Shown here in pieces: positions 1-13,021 of a stretch of DNA of 64,000 nucleotides; within the stretch, counting starts at the first letter, position 1, and each line of letters opens with the position of its first letter. The notes under the pieces are model-generated. The model made no database searches. It was not told the DNA's origin and worked only from the letters and a program-made list of their open reading frames with translations. The DNA is from Cytidiella melzeri (Eukaryota; Basidiomycota; Agaricomycetes; Polyporales; Irpicaceae). Position numbers and translations under genes: made by a program. The stretch lies in the NCBI GenBank assembly GCA_022592445.1, contig JABYQR010000024.1, positions 176,169 to 240,168 of the forward strand, written 5' to 3'.

Positions 1-2539
1 GGAATTAGCGTTAATGCAACAGCAAATTGCAAACCTTGCAACAAGGCCAATGTCTGGAATGCAGTGCTGTTGCCGTAAAGATTGACGTACATGACTGTTC
101 TATTGACAATGCACGTTAGTTCTGACGGAGGTGCTACGGTGAGACAACGTACATGGGCTTTCCGGGATGAATAAACGCAGCAAGAATCTGAATAGCGTAT
201 CTGATGGAAATTTGGAAACCAGTAGTTGCTGCGACTAAGGGGCAGAGATGAGGGCACAAGCACCTTGTACTTCATGGAGGGCTTACTGAATCCAAGGCAA
301 ACAGCGATGACAGCGCTAATAGCTGTAAACAGGAGAACACTCCACCATGGCATGAGCGGCTCTGGAGCGGCATACTGTTGGGGCCATTAAGCGAAGTATC
401 AATGAACTGCTTTGATGAACTTGACGCACACTACATCCAATGCCTACAGCCAGAGATGCAAGGAACAGTATGAAATACCACCACTGTGGTACCTCTGTAT
501 ATTTCTTCATCTCTGGAACAACTGTTAGATATGATGTGCTTGCAAGCTGCGACGCGATATCACACTAACCCCGGTAATGGACGTCGTCAATCTCCTGCTC
601 GCTGTTACTTCTCAAGAATCGGAAGCCACCAAAGGCTGCAAAGGAGTCAGTAGGTAGCTGGTTGTCACTAATCAGTGGGGTGGTGCGACGACTCACCGGC
701 TTTGAGATCGTTCCAGTGCCAAAGCAAAACATGAACAAGGGCGGCACCCATACTGAAGTTATAGCACATTTGACTGATTGCATATGTGGTTGTGAATCGC
801 GGAAGGCCGACAACTTCAAGTTTAGACTTGTCCAGCGAATTGTCAGGTGTTAAGATGGCAGTCTGGTTGTATGTCTGGCCTTCAGAGTTGAACAGCGCTG
901 TAGACATGAACACCAAATCCCGGCCGTTGAAAGAGCCAGCGTAGTAAGCAGCAGTAAGTACAGCGTAGCCAATAGCCATTCCCACTGTTACGGCCATAGT
1001 ATCAGCAACAACCCGCATAACAAGACGCCATGAGTAACTCACCGAACGAATTGATCTCTGGGTTGTAATGATGACATATTAGTCTCCCTTTCCGCGACGC
1101 GAGTATGCAAGAATGCTCACGAGTCTGAAGCGGCCAAACGAGTGGAGCACCTTGTGTTATTAGGGTCCAACTGGTGCTGAAACTGAACAGTCCAATGCCT
1201 TCGTTACTGGACCCTGCGCCGAACAAGTTGCGCACGAAAGCGTGACGACCGTTATCTGCAAGACATATAACCGAGATCGCGGTCAACAATGGAAACGGGT
1301 ACTGAGGAATCCTATATGGAAGTCAAGCCCGTCGTGGTTCGAGGATGATAGTTATGACTGACCATTCCCAAAAGAAGATAACTGCAAACTATCGAAATCG
1401 TCGGTGACAACGTAATATAGCTATATCTCTGTGGGACATACCACAATCCAGAAGTATTTTCTTCTCTTCATGTTCAAGGCATCACCGAAGTGAAGGCTCT
1501 GCAAGAGCGAGACGACAGATATGTATGCAGGGTAGAATGCACTGTCCGCGGAGTGAGCAATTGAGCGTTTGCAAATTATATCAGATACGTACTAAGTAGG
1601 ATATACAAGCAACGTGCGCACTGCAGAAAATATGAGCGTTGGATATCACCTTGATCCGTGACTGATGACTCTCACATATGCCTGCCATGCCATATCCAAG
1701 CATCTGGCTGGCAAAGATCTGGAAGATTGCAACAGCAGGGTTCAGATCAATATTGTAAAACAGGTCTGGGAAGGATGAGAATTTCGTCGAGTGGATACTG
1801 CAGTGAACCTACCGAGGGCCGCAATAACCTCCATTGCAACGGCGACTGATGATGCAGTGGAAGCCATGATGACAATAGCGGCGTGTTCTGAACATATCGT
1901 AGTTAGCCAACAGTAGATGGAATGGATATGTCCTTAACTGCAGTACCCTTGATATTGAATGGTCCGGGGTTCAAGTACCTGAACCATCCATGAGTGGGGA
2001 TTAACCCTGTACATGATGTCGGTTTAGACTGTGACGAGAGATAGGCATCGCACTATCACTGACTAGCCATTGTCTCCCCAAGCACATAAGCAATGACGAG
2101 ACAGAACAGCTGGGAAACGCTCGCATTCTTCTCGAAGGTGAGCGGAGTATTGTTCTGCCAAAATGGGTATTACATACCTGCGGCTTGAAAGTGTAGATAG
2201 TTGCCAATACGGCGCTGAAGATACTCAGGCCAACACCCAAAAAGACCGTCCTGAATGTAAAAGCTGGCAACGAAGGGTCGTCTTTGGCAGAAATAACCTA
2301 GTGGCAAGTGAGGGCACTCTCAGCTGAATGTCAGAGGCCAACAAAGGACAAGCATGTACCTGAACAGCGACGTCTTCAGCCTTCGTGATGACAGTCGCAT
2401 CGACGTGTTCGCTCTCCTGATCATCGTCGATCGCGGGGTAGACGACTGATGCTGAAAGAGCCTTCTCGTCGAACTTGTCCAGAGAGCCACTGGCGCTCTT
2501 CTCGCGTCTGAAGACGGGGCTGTCGTTGAGGATAGCCAT
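1..2539 (-). CDS. OPT-family oligopeptide transporter, copy 1 (3' end cut by window)
   Basis: Membrane transporter of the OPT family, which imports small peptides or peptide-like metal chelates by proton symport. The start is the ATG at 2539 (MAILNDSPVF). Exon pieces in order give an acidic cytosolic N-terminus, VISAKDDPSLPAFTFRTVFL, SVSQLFCLVIAYVLGE, GWFRYLNPGPFNIK, then GLFSFSTSWTLITQG, TTYAISQMCYNFSMGA and TEVPQWWYFILF, all typical of OPT proteins. At least eight short introns interrupt the gene. The window edge lies inside an intron whose donor follows base 35, so the C-terminal part is missing. It is a close paralogue of the gene at 15423-19013 in opposite orientation. No break was seen in the visible exons. 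Substrate cannot be told from sequence. Confidence 0.92.
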
Positions 2540-2641
2540 AGCTTGGGGTATGCCTATCGTGTGAGAAGGGCATTGAGTGGACCAGCTCGCCGTATTGCTC
2601 ATATACCTATCTCTCGCTGGTTCTCAAGAAGCGGCGAACAG

Positions 2642-2662
2642 GACACGTGAGTACACCAACAC
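2642..2662 (-). promoter_or_regulatory. 21-bp conserved element upstream of OPT copy 1
   Basis: This 21-bp stretch lies about 103-123 bp upstream of the OPT copy 1 start and is identical, in the same orientation relative to its gene, to 15279-15299 upstream of OPT copy 2. It contains the E-box CACGTG. Shorter shared words follow further upstream in both promoters (TGATAAC, TCCTATCTACA, GGCGGGCCGG) with different spacing. The conservation within otherwise diverged flanks suggests a retained binding site. The factor is not known; bHLH proteins bind CACGTG and GATA factors bind GATAA in fungi. Confidence 0.55.
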
Positions 2663-3312
2663 CTCCACGCATGCATGATAACAGGTCATCTTGCGTTCTT
2701 CCTATCTACACGCTCTATCATTGGCGGGCCGGAATGAAGGCAAGAAGCTTTTCACCATACATAGGCGGTCTGTCCTACGACAAGGTCGCCAAGAGCGAGA
2801 GCGTGTATCAGTATCCGCTGAACATAGTAACAACAGAAAACACATACCTGTTATTTGTAAGCACCATGAAAACCGCCGAGAAATATGACAGCAGGGCAAG
2901 AATTTGCCATCGCTGCAGTGCTATCGCTCTGTCCGCCATCCAGCTGCGATAAGAGTCTGCATGTCGAAGAATCAGTCGGCGAGTCATAGACAGTCACGGG
3001 CGTCGTTCGGAAGAAGTGTATGACTACAAAAGGCAGGTGTAGAATTCGCACCTATATTGAAATATTACATGACCTTTCAGTACATGTCAACAAATCGCTG
3101 AGGTACGTCACCTGTAACGGATTGGGATCATCACTGTTGTAAACCAGTTGATATACTCAAATCTCTTGAAAGAGCATCCGGACAACTCGGTAATCCTAAC
3201 ATCTGGGACGTATCTACTCACAAGATCGCGAGTCCTGCTTGCTTCCCCTATAGGTAAGGACAGCGATTAACAAGCCTCTTGATTAACAAGTCACGATCCA
3301 GTTTGACGACAT

Positions 3313-5666
3313 TCAAGCACTTGCAATATCGGGCCTCGCTCCAGTCTTATGATCTGCAGCAAGTCGTGCGCGTACTTTCTGCACTTGATAGTCCCAATCT
3401 GTACGGAGGCAAATCCAGACCCCGACGCCAGCAGCGTACACCAGGGAGATAGTTAATCCAATCCACAAGCCGGCGAGGCCGTACTCGCGAGAGAAGGCAA
3501 GCCAGATACCAAACGGGATACCAATCACGTAGTATGCGCTAGAACAAAAAGTCAGATATCGACTAACAGCTCTGCTTGTAACAATCAAAGCGAACCTGAG
3601 ATTCAGCAGTGCTCCAGTGAACTGCTTGCCCTGCGCGCGAAGTATGCCGGCAGTGACGGCGCTCACTCCATCAAACACTTGGAAAAGCGCAACTACGGGA
3701 AGGATAGAAGCAACCATGGTAACAACAGCTTGATCGTCGTTGAAGAGGTATGCCCATGAATTGCGGAACACCATAAACATTGCACTACAGCACAAGACGA
3801 TTAGAGACGAGTTAACCTCAATGGATCGAAATGACGTGCCTCCAAATAAACGCAATCACAAGTGCCATCAACATTGAAGCTGATCCTGTAAATGAGGCGC
3901 GTAGTGCGTTCCCTTCACCTAGCAAATTGCCAATTCTTCGCGACGTCGCACATTAGTACTTCGAAGTAGGGATAAGGAACTAACAAATACTGACCGGACA
4001 GAGGCAGCAACACTGAGAGCAAAAGGCGCTTGGAATGTGGTGGACGCAGAGACGAGCAGGACAGACTGCGTGGCCAGAGGGACAGGACCTAGTCTAACAA
4101 GGTGCATTGAAATTTACAAATGATGTTCATCGCGTGAAATGAGCACCCACAAACTCGCAGCGACTAGATACGATTGCAGCTGCAATCAGTATCGCATCTC
4201 TACAGGACAGCCAGCACTTACGCCCAACCAATTCCCATGACCACCATTCAGATGCCGTCTGACCCACTCCTGCTAACCCTAGTTGAACGAGAACGCCCAG
4301 GCTAGTGAAGCATCGCATTGAAAGAGGGTGCCAAGCTGTTTGAGGGATGAACCATACTCCATAAACGATGGAACATATAGAGATGAGATAAAAGGAAATG
4401 ACAGTGGCAATCGGTGCACCGATAAACCCTAATCGGACAGGCTCCGGACCCCAGACTACATTATCAACAGTGAGTACGGAACACGAGAAGATCACTCTGA
4501 GACACACCGAGCAAATAATTGAGAGCAGCGTTAACAGGTGCCACACATATAATGACCCGTGTCGGAACTGCGAAAAGACCTGGACAAGTCATTAGCACAC
4601 AAGTATATACAAATAGCTCGTTTTCCGTACCTTGGGACTGAAAATACCGACGTGAAATTGTGTTGAAGCTGTAGGCAGGTAAGCCAAGAACAGCCCATTG
4701 TAAGTATGCAGCAGCCAGGCGAGCTACTTCAGGATCTTGCTTCAGAGCTAGCAAAATGAATTCGGCGTTCAGCCAAACCATCGTGATGGGCTAGAAAAAG
4801 TCGGGAATGAGTGGACCGAAAGAACAGACCACATGAAGCGCACCACTAAACAAGCAGCCATTACAACGGCTAGATGATTACCAGTGTCATCACAACATGT
4901 AGCGCTCGCTGTGGTACAGACACTCACCCATGCGTTGAGACCATAGGCCGACTAAGTGTGGCTGGCTAGACGTCCAAGCACTTGGAAGCATAGTATCCAG
5001 AGTGCTTCCGAAGCCTTGTATGATGCTATACCCTGAGACGCTTGCAGTCATAGACCCAAGAGTAGAGGCAGCCAGGGCTGTCGTAGATAAGTGACCTATT
5101 GAGATTACTGACGCGATTACGAGTGAATATTCAAGAACATGAGTCCTGGACGAATTTGAGAGTGGCGAACATTTCATTGATACAGAATATGCTTACCCGA
5201 ACACTGGTAATGTATATTTAGAAAGAATGCGCATTTCCTCCACAAGTATGTTGGGGCGGCCAACAGAGTCGGGCGCAAGATCGTCTTCGTCAACCGCTTC
5301 CTCAATGCGAGGTACAAGCGGACCCAAGAGAGGCGTATTTTCAGTGGCATGAGGAGCTACAGGACCTGACCGATGGCCTGTTTGGTCAGGCAAAGGTCCC
5401 ATGCTGGTCGGGTTGAAAGGCGTAACGAATTGAGTGGGGAAGCTACTTCGGCGATTCTTTCGTCGAAGGAGTGCCCTCGCCTCGGGTGTCAAGTCTGCGC
5501 CATCTATATCATGGGGCATGTCATCGTCATTCTGCGGGTCTTCGCATTCTGTTGAAGTGTTTGGGTCATCAGTGTTCGTGTTGGCTGCTGCAGCATAGCG
5601 AGACAGGAGAGCGTAGTCTGAAGGAAGCGAGGAAGGGGCTGAGTAGTGCACATATGTTGAGGACAT
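3313..5666 (-). CDS. MATE-family multidrug/toxin extrusion transporter
   Basis: Eukaryotic MATE antiporter expected to export organic cations or metabolites at a plasma or vacuolar membrane. The start at 5666 (MSSTYVHYSA) precedes a hydrophilic tail of about 150 residues, as is usual in fungal MATE proteins. After that come STTALAASTLGSMTASVSGY with GFGSTLDTMLPSAW, then AAAYLQWAVLGLPAY, GAPIATVISFYLIS, a block with QSVLLVSASTTFQAPFALSV, and RNSWAYLFNDDQAV near the end. Transmembrane stretches recur across both MatE repeats. Several short introns split it. It is divergent from SAM50 with 283 bp between the two starts. No broken exon was seen. Confidence 0.92.
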
Positions 5667-5949
5667 CGTGCAGTACAGCGAAGGTGAAAGAACCTGACAA
5701 AAAACCCGCTTGACGACGTTCGCTACAACCGACCACAGTTGCGGACGATGATGGTCGTGGTTGAGTGAGGAAAATTGGAGTTCGAAACTCGCCTCTGAGT
5801 TCTGAGAGCCGAGCCTGTTGACACATAAGTCATACCTGCTCAACACGGCCCGCCTTCCGAAGATCCCGCCGTTGCCACTTCAAGTAGGTGGGCGCATCAA
5901 TCCCCGTCTATTTCTCCGCCGAGCCTGGTCACCCTGCCACTGTATCACC
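5667..5949. promoter_or_regulatory. Divergent promoter, MATE / SAM50
   Basis: These 283 bp separate the start codons of the MATE gene (minus strand) and SAM50 (plus strand), so both core promoters must lie here or overlap the 5' leaders. No clear TATA box was seen. It is one of many divergent pairs in the window. Confidence 0.5.
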
Positions 5950-7832
5950 ATGAGCGACACCGTCGAGTCCGAGCTCACCACTCCGCCCTTGAAGCCACCG
6001 TTGCACAACACCAGTGCCCCACGAGATATGGAGCCCGCTGGTGCCGACCTCGACAAACTGAAGAAATGGCAGGAGGAACGGATAGCGCGGAAGCTGAGAG
6101 GAGAATACCAATCCGCGGTCCTCCGTCTTGCTGAAGTGGTAAGTAGTAGTCTCAACCAACTCAACGGCTTCTCATGAATTGCCACAAGGTCAATGAAAAT
6201 ATCGACGCACCCCTTCGTCTAGCGTCCATTCGTGTAGACGGTGCCGTGCACACCCGCAGGTCGTTCCTTGGCTCTCTCGTCGGTCCCTACCTGCGATCAG
6301 AGCATACACATCAAACATTGAGCTCCATCTTGCACGATGCTCGTGCAGTTGGGCATCTGCTCAACGAGACGGACTTGTTCAGCTCAGTCTTCGCCAAGGT
6401 AGAACGCAGCAGGGAGCCGCTGGCACAACCGGACGACGTAGACCTCGTATTCCAGACGCGTGAAAAACCGCGCATGTTTTTGAAGACCAGCACGGAAATT
6501 GGAAATAACGAGGGCGGAGCCGTGAGATACAGGCAAATTGACATTGCTCGACGCGATACTGATTGAATGCAGAGTGCAACATGCAGACTACGGAACGCTT
6601 TTGGTGGCGCAGAGATGTTCGAGGCTAACCTCTCCTTCGGGACAACAACACGTTTCGCTTTCAACGCGTCCTTATCCGCGCCTGTGGCTGCATTGACTAG
6701 CAACCTGAACACGCGCGGAGAGGTATCTGTCTTTGGGCTCGAGCGGGACAACACGTTTTATTGCAGTGCCATGGAGGGTGTGCGTGGATTGAAAGCTGTC
6801 GTTAGGGTGAGCACCAGGTTAGACTAGTTCGACGCAGGTTATGGCGGCTTGGCTGACACGCTTTCCGGCAGAATGGCACGCTGAGACGTGGTTTGCACGA
6901 GATTGGTTATGAAGGTGTGCTGCGACATATCGGCAACCTGCAGCCCACAGCCTCCGTTAGGTCCGTATGTGAAGTGCCTCCCGAGCATAGTATTAACACT
7001 GTTTTGATTCAACAGCATGCGCAACTCGGCCGGCCAGTCAATCAAGTCTTCAATATCCCATACTTGGACGCTGGATACCCGGGACGATGCATTGTATGGT
7101 ACACGGGGATACTTCCTCAAGGCATTCCATGAATACGCAGGTCTTGGAGGAGATGCGTCTTTCTACAAGAGTGAAGGGCATGTACACTTTGCCAGACCAC
7201 TGGTCCCTGGGTTGGTATGACGCCCTCTCCAGATGCCCATTCAGTCAATTACTCACTACGGCCGGTAGACTGTCTCGCTTGCCGCGAAGGCAGGACTTGT
7301 GCTTCCTGTAGGTGACAAAACGGTCCCATTCTCAGACCGCTTCCAACTTGGCGGGCCTTCAAGCGTTCGAATGTTTAAAACAAATAGCATGGGCCCTCGC
7401 GACGGCTGTCAGTCTTTCTACTAAGGAATAATCTATCTATCAATGCTAATCTTGGGGCGCCAGCTGACTCTTTAGGGGGCGACGTATATTGGTCGGCAGG
7501 CCTCAGCCTGATTTCTGACATACCAAAAAATCCACACTGGCCTGTGAAGCTGCATGGATTCGTGAACGCCGGACGCCTAGACTGCATAGATCAAAGTACG
7601 CAGAACCTAGGCGACAATCTCCCTATGCTCACCTCGTTCTTCTGTAGTCAAACCTCTCCAAGAGTCACTTGTCTCGACACTGTCGAGACCGTCAATATCT
7701 GCTGGCTTCGGCATTGTTTATCGCCTTGAGCCTGTGCGTGTGGAGATGAATTTTGGCCTACCGCTTGCTGCTGCGAAGAGCGAGGGCGCACGGAGAGGAT
7801 TCCAGCTCGGGATTGGTTTAGAATTTTTGTAG
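5950..7832 (+). CDS. SAM50: Sorting and assembly machinery subunit SAM50 (Tob55, Omp85 family)
   Basis: Mitochondrial outer-membrane beta-barrel that inserts other beta-barrel proteins, the core of the SAM/TOB complex. The start ATG at 5950 gives MSDTVESELTT followed by a charged helix (KKWQEERIARKLRGEY). After the first intron comes the POTRA-like part (RLASIRVDGAVHTRRSFL), then the typical start of the barrel: EIGNNEGGA, a splice junction, and RLRNAFGGAEMFEANLSFGT. Later strands include LRRGLHEIGYEG. The protein ends in frame with GFQLGIGLEFL and a stop at 7830, ending in Phe-Leu inside a beta-signal-like strand. It has multiple short introns. Strong match to the family throughout. Confidence 0.92.
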
Positions 7833-9199
7833 ATATTGCCACGTGGAGAACACTAACGCGCTACGCCGGCGATCTACGCTTCTTCCGTCAACGATGCATG
7901 ACTTGGTTCCTATTAACATACTGATCACTGCTCAATACCAAGAAATAAGACTGGGGACAAACGAAATGACCAGTTGATGTTGCATATCAGTACGTGTAGT
8001 ACGCAAGGACTTTATCTGCTACGCCGCTGCAGCAATGCAGGTGAGCGTTTTCGCTGTCGTTATGACTAGTGGCGTAACTCGGCTGTAAAATCCAGGGCGC
8101 ATAACGACAGCTCAAGACGACAAGATGGCAGTGCCTTTCACTGCGCCCGAACAATGTACTTACCGTCGCGAACATTCAGGCTTGCAGCTCCTGAGTGCTG
8201 CTCACTGTAATGGATTTTGCAAACTGCAGGCACAATAGCCGCCACAGATCGAACTGCGCGGGACCAATACTTTGACGAAGGGGCGTTCAAGCGTCGGGCA
8301 GACCGTGCAACGCCGGGAGGCATGTTTGACCCGTCAGTCAGCCATGCCGACCCAACAAAAGCAATGATCGACACCAATTGTTGTAGCATACGCAGTCCAT
8401 CCTCGAGCTCAGCATAGACAGCCGAGACGTCAAGCTACACAAGACACGGACGACGGCACAAAATTTCGGCGATATTTTGTAGGTACATGTTTGGTACAGT
8501 TCCAGCTCAGCATCAGAAGTCTCACAAAACTTTCCTTGTACAGTGCGTCGCCGACATGCTAAGCGAAGTGGACCCTGAGTCCAGTCAGGCCTAAATCTAT
8601 TGCAATTGGGACGTCGACGCGATCGCGGTCTACGACTGTCTCCTCAGGCTGAAGGCTACGTTGTAAGTAGTCATGATCAGGTCAATCATATGGACCTGAG
8701 ATTATCGATTATTGTTTGACTTAGGCCCTCCCGCCATCCAGAGCGACAGCTCCAACCATCGGACTCATAAACGACCCATGCCATATCGAGCGGTCTGACC
8801 CTGACGACAATGGACAGATTCAGCGAGTAGATACACGCTGTTCCGAGAAAGAATTAGCGCAAGTCTCAGATGTCCCTATGCCGGGACCTACTTATAGCAA
8901 ATCCCTCGGCCAGACGTCGCTACGCACACTTCCTGCTTCCTTCCTGCCATTCACCACATTGACTGGTGTTGCCACTCCTCAAAAGCACAAAGGAATGTGC
9001 CTTCCTTTGTGAATTGCTTATCCTCTCTACAAAGCATCAGAAGAACAGTGCTCACGCGCGTCTGACGCAGGTTGTCCTTACCCAAAATCTGCCATGTTAT
9101 ACCCTCGTGCCGCCGGGATGACAAGTGCAGCGTACATCCAGTAGTAAGCTGCATTATCTGTTTCATAGCCATGCGACGGAGTTGACCCTAGTACCCTAT
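7833..9199. other. Stretch without a clear gene
   Basis: About 1.4 kb between SAM50 and the next gene. The best open frame is on the minus strand at 8138-8389 (83 codons, containing LVSIIAFVGSAWLTDG). It could be an exon of a small gene but resembles no family I recognise and has no convincing partner exons. The right-hand part may hold the first exon of the gene that follows. Confidence 0.4.
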
Positions 9200-10771
9200 A
9201 GTCTGAGCGCCAACTATTGTACCATCGCCGCTAGAGGTATGTCTTTAGCGTCCATGTCATTTGCTGACTATGCTGAACACTTCATGTAGCCGTATTCATA
9301 TGGGACTTTTGCATCACTATGGGAGACGAGGTCCAATATTTCTGGGGTCATAAAGTCACCGCAGTTAGCGTCCTTTTCCTGCTCAACCGATACGTGAACC
9401 TGGCCATTACGATCATGCAACTCTTCGTGCAATCATCGTTTCAGACCATTCATGTGAGTTCTGCTGCGATGATTACCTTTACTCGTATCTGAATCCAATT
9501 AAGAGGTGTGGTAGCCCGGGACTCTAGAAATGCCATGGTTGCTTACGATACTGTTTTAGCTGCAGCCCATTTGTCCGCACAGTGCAAGCATTCGTCTTAC
9601 TGGGGTTTATCATAGTTGCTGGTAAGTACACGCTGACATAATATTTTTTGTTTTATCTTCGCTGACGTGTACGTCAACCTAGTCTTTACGGCGCTGAGAG
9701 TGTATGCAATTTGGCATCGCAATTGGATGCTTGCCCTCCCCGTATTCTTATTGGCGATGATTCCAGCGATTCTAACCCTCGTGAGTGCCGCCTGATTCCC
9801 GTGCGACGTTCAGCCATCGATTCCCCTTTGTTTAGGTCTTGAACATCCATGAGAAGACGGTGTTGGCACCATTCCCTTCTGTCGGCTGCGCACTCCAATT
9901 GATGTTGCCCATGGCACACTACAGCAGGTACGAGCATTGATATCTCACGGAGCCCGCTTCCTACGGCTAACTTCATAAATGTAGGAGTGCGTGTGTCAAC
10001 ATGATATCATCGTGCTAACTATCGCTAACTCAGTCCACAGTTCTCATTGCTATGCGAGCCGCGACCGTTGCGTATGACAGCCTGGTTCTCATTTTGACAT
10101 TGTTACGCACCCTGAGCCTCAGGAGGAGGGGGAGTACGAAGTCTGGTCTTGTTTCATTGATTCTACGTGACGGTCAGTCCAATCTCATGTTCATATCGTG
10201 CTTACTTGACTTAAACCGTGACAGGCTGCCTCTACTTTACGTAAGGAAACCGGGCTATGTGCATTTCGAGGAGTGCTCACTAGCCTTCCAGGTGTCTCGT
10301 ACTTCTCAACGTCACTCAAATCATAATCACCTCATACTACACGGTGAGTTGCTTTGGTGACGGTGTCCAGTTCATCACTCACTCGCTTTTCTCAAGGGCA
10401 ATAACTATCTATCCTACTTTGTCTCACCGTGCGTGCACAGCCTGATCTTCGTTCACTGAGTCGCTCTGATAAATTGTATCAAATTCCACAGGCTCACTTC
10501 AATTCTCATATCCCGCTTCCTCCTCAACCTCCGCCATTTCTCAGACGTCGAGACAAGTGCAAGGGACGCCTACACGTCTCTCTACCTCACCTCCCATAAC
10601 CCAAGCGGCCACTCGAACTCAGACATCTTCCTCAGTGGCCTGAACGGCTTGATGACGGAGCCGAGCATATTTTCAGACACCTTTCAGTCTGACGGCACCC
10701 ATGCAGCCAAGGACATCGAGCTAAAGTCGTACCGTCAACAAGAGGACCTCGACGCCACATCCCTGACATGA
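9200..10771 (+). CDS. DUF6533-type multi-pass membrane protein (5' end unresolved)
   Basis: Predicted seven-helix-like membrane protein of a family expanded in Agaricomycetes; function unknown. The first exon ends near 9235 and splices to a DUF6533-like start: NYCTIAARAVFIWDFCITMG, then DEVQYFWGHKVTAVSVLFLL. Later exons encode helices such as FVLLGFIIVAV, WMLALPVFLLAMIPAILTLV, and YDSLVLILTLLRTLSLRR. The C-terminal tail (SNSDIFLSGLNGLMTEPSIF) is hydrophilic and stops at 10771. No in-frame ATG exists between the upstream stop at 9119 and 9200, so the true start must lie in a small upstream exon I could not place. Start coordinate is approximate; the rest is well supported. Confidence 0.82.
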
Positions 10772-11086
10772 CTGCCGGGCAGCGAATTGTGTGATACATA
10801 GCCCACTACGTTCTTTTAAGTGATATGTATATAGTTGACTAACTTGTACTGTACTGAACACATACTAGACTTGAAACTTGGACTCAACTGGCGGGATGTT
10901 CTTAGCCTCACACTGTGGCACGATGTTTGTCGCATTGAGTGTGTGACATCACGCGACACGGCTCGGTGGCGAGAGAAGGCGAAAACAGTGCGAGTGTGAC
11001 TCTGGCAACCACCATTAAAAGCTTTCAGACTGGTAGGATTCGACGTCCATGAGCACTCCCACCCCTCATCCCTCTAACCTGAAACC

Positions 11087-11182
11087 ATGCCAGACCTAGA
11101 CCTCACAAAATACAAAGCCTTGATTTTTGACTGCTATGGAACGGAGGCTCACAACAACTCCTTAGGTTCTCTGCCATCCTAA
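11087..11182 (+). pseudogene. Fragment of a HAD-like (2-haloacid-dehalogenase type) hydrolase
   Basis: An ATG at 11087 opens MPDLDLTKYKALIFDCYGT, the unmistakable N-terminus of fungal haloacid-dehalogenase-like hydrolases with the nucleophile Asp in FDCYGT. The frame then runs into unrelated residues and a stop at 11180. No continuation of the family (cap domain, later HAD motifs) was found in the next 400 bp on either strand. I read it as a truncated, dead copy. Confidence 0.7.
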
Positions 11183-11586
11183 TCTCGCGTTTTCTATCGG
11201 ACATCAGAGATACTAGAAATGCGGACGCGTTCAGTAACTCTTGTTGGTCGCCGTAGCTTTGCAACCCAAGATCAATTCAGCTACCAATGACGCGCTTCCT
11301 GAACTGGGTTTCGAAAGACAAATACGTGAAGTACGCCCGATAACACGTACATCACTGGTATGCATGCAACACAACGCTGTTAATGTAGTAGTGTAGTACT
11401 TGATCCTTGTAGTACTAATAGGCTCAATATTCTCCGCGTTGAGGTATGGAGCTTTTCAGTCTCAGGACCCCCCTCGTCGAGCGCTGATGCCTATCTTCGA
11501 CGGCACACAAAATCGGTATAACCTGCAGTGAGTGCTATGGACGCATAAAATACACCCAAGGCCTGGATATCCGCCTAGACGAGCGA
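11183..11586. other. Stretch without a clear gene
   Basis: About 400 bp between the HAD fragment and the 3' end of the minus-strand membrane-protein gene. It contains only short frames and stop codons. It may include further decayed HAD sequence, but I cannot recognise any. Confidence 0.4.
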
Positions 11587-13021
11587 TCAAACTATTTCAA
11601 GAGATAGACTTCCCTTCGACATTCGCAACCCCTGCTTCCTCCCTGCAAGATCCGAGTCCGTATCGTTGATAGCCCCAGGTTGCATGAAGGTGTCCCCATC
11701 CGTCTCGCTATACTGCGTGATCTCCACCGCGAGCGATTTCATCTCGTGTCCTCCTGAGCCACGGAACCACCCGAGGTGGACCGGCCCCTCGCCATTGCTT
11801 CTCCGAGCGTGTCTCTCCGTCCTTGGCGAGGACGGCGCGGACCCTGACTCGTGTGCACCGCTGGCACTGCTTCCGCCAAGTATTCTGTCCGACGTGAGTC
11901 CGACGCGGATGATGATCATGTTGTAGACGATAGAAATGATGGGGGATATCTACGAGACGCGCGCATTTGTCTGCCTCAGTGTAAGTCCTTTGACTCATTT
12001 ATGGATAGGATACTCACCATGTCAAGGAGAACGTATACACCTGGAGATTTCAGCGCAAAGGTTATGATGGCAGCGATGATTGTCAGCGAGTAGAGAGCTC
12101 CAGATTCGATGACTACGCGTAACACGGGTGAGAGACGATCGGTAGTTCGCCATTGTGTGATTGATTGGTTGACTGTCCAAATCCGGTATGCTAGCAGGCC
12201 TGTGCATAATCAGCGTGTAAGTTGTAGGCAGTATTGAAAAAAAAGTAGGTGCGCTTACTAGTGGCAGAGAGGTTGGTAACCAACGTCATTGAATACACTG
12301 CAATGATCCACCGCCCTGTCTGGGTTGCAAAGACGTTGCCCGAGTGATCAGAAGCCGTGGCCAATGCTATGTTATTTCCTATTGAGCATGCTAGGTGCGT
12401 TCAGGTTAGATTGTCTACGGAAATGTGAGCAGCTAGCCAGAGGCCTACCAAATAGGCCGAACCACCCGAAAATCGAAAACAGCACAATCCTGAGTTCGCA
12501 TTGCCAGACTACCCAGGTGCGATATATCTATTTCGCATGCTGGGTCAGTGTTCGGATGCATGAGACGGTGGACGGCCAGACTTACAACGACAGCATCCAA
12601 AACGAGTGTCTGAGCGTTAAACAAACAGCTCTTGATGAGGTAGGTGGGACTGGAGACGTTCATGAAGTATGCCAAAGAGTTGGACGGGTCGACATCCAGA
12701 AACCCCTGGCAGATTCGAATGATGTTTGTGATCATTTCCTGTCCCCGAGATAGTTACGAGATGTTATGAGAAGATATCCCAAATCACGTACTCCAGTGGC
12801 CAGAACAAGCAGAGTACCGGTCACACTCATCAACGCGTATTTCGGACACCGCGTGCTCTCATTGCGATGGAGAATCCAAAATGTCAAGATATACATAAGG
12901 ACGCAAAATCCTTCAGCGGGAACCTTGTGAGTACCACACGTGTCCTGGAAAGGATATACTCACCATATAGGATCGCCTCCATGGACGTGGAGATCAGCGC
13001 AGCTTCAGTAAGCTGCAGCAT
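11587..13021 (-). CDS. Basidiomycete multi-helix (7TM-like) membrane protein
   Basis: The start at 13021 gives MLQLTEAALISTSMEAILYG, splicing in frame to FCVLMYILTFWILHRNEST. Next come LMSVTGTLLVLATG, FMNVSSPTYLIKSCLFNAQT with LVLDAVVVIYRTWVVW, IVLFSIFGWFGLF, and IIAVYSMTLVTNLSAT. Then follow LLAYRIWTVNQSI, ALYSLTIIAAIITFALKSPG and ISIVYNMIIIRVGL. This is the pattern of a large unannotated basidiomycete family of putative seven-helix proteins. The C-terminal 100 residues are Ser/Arg-rich and cytosolic in character. It has at least six short introns. It is divergent from the hydrolase at 13759. Role unknown. Confidence 0.8.

Noticed and set aside
8138..8389. Minus-strand frame with a hydrophobic segment (VSIIAFVGSAWLTDG)
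   Set aside because: Too short and isolated to call a gene; kept only as a remark in the gene-free stretch.
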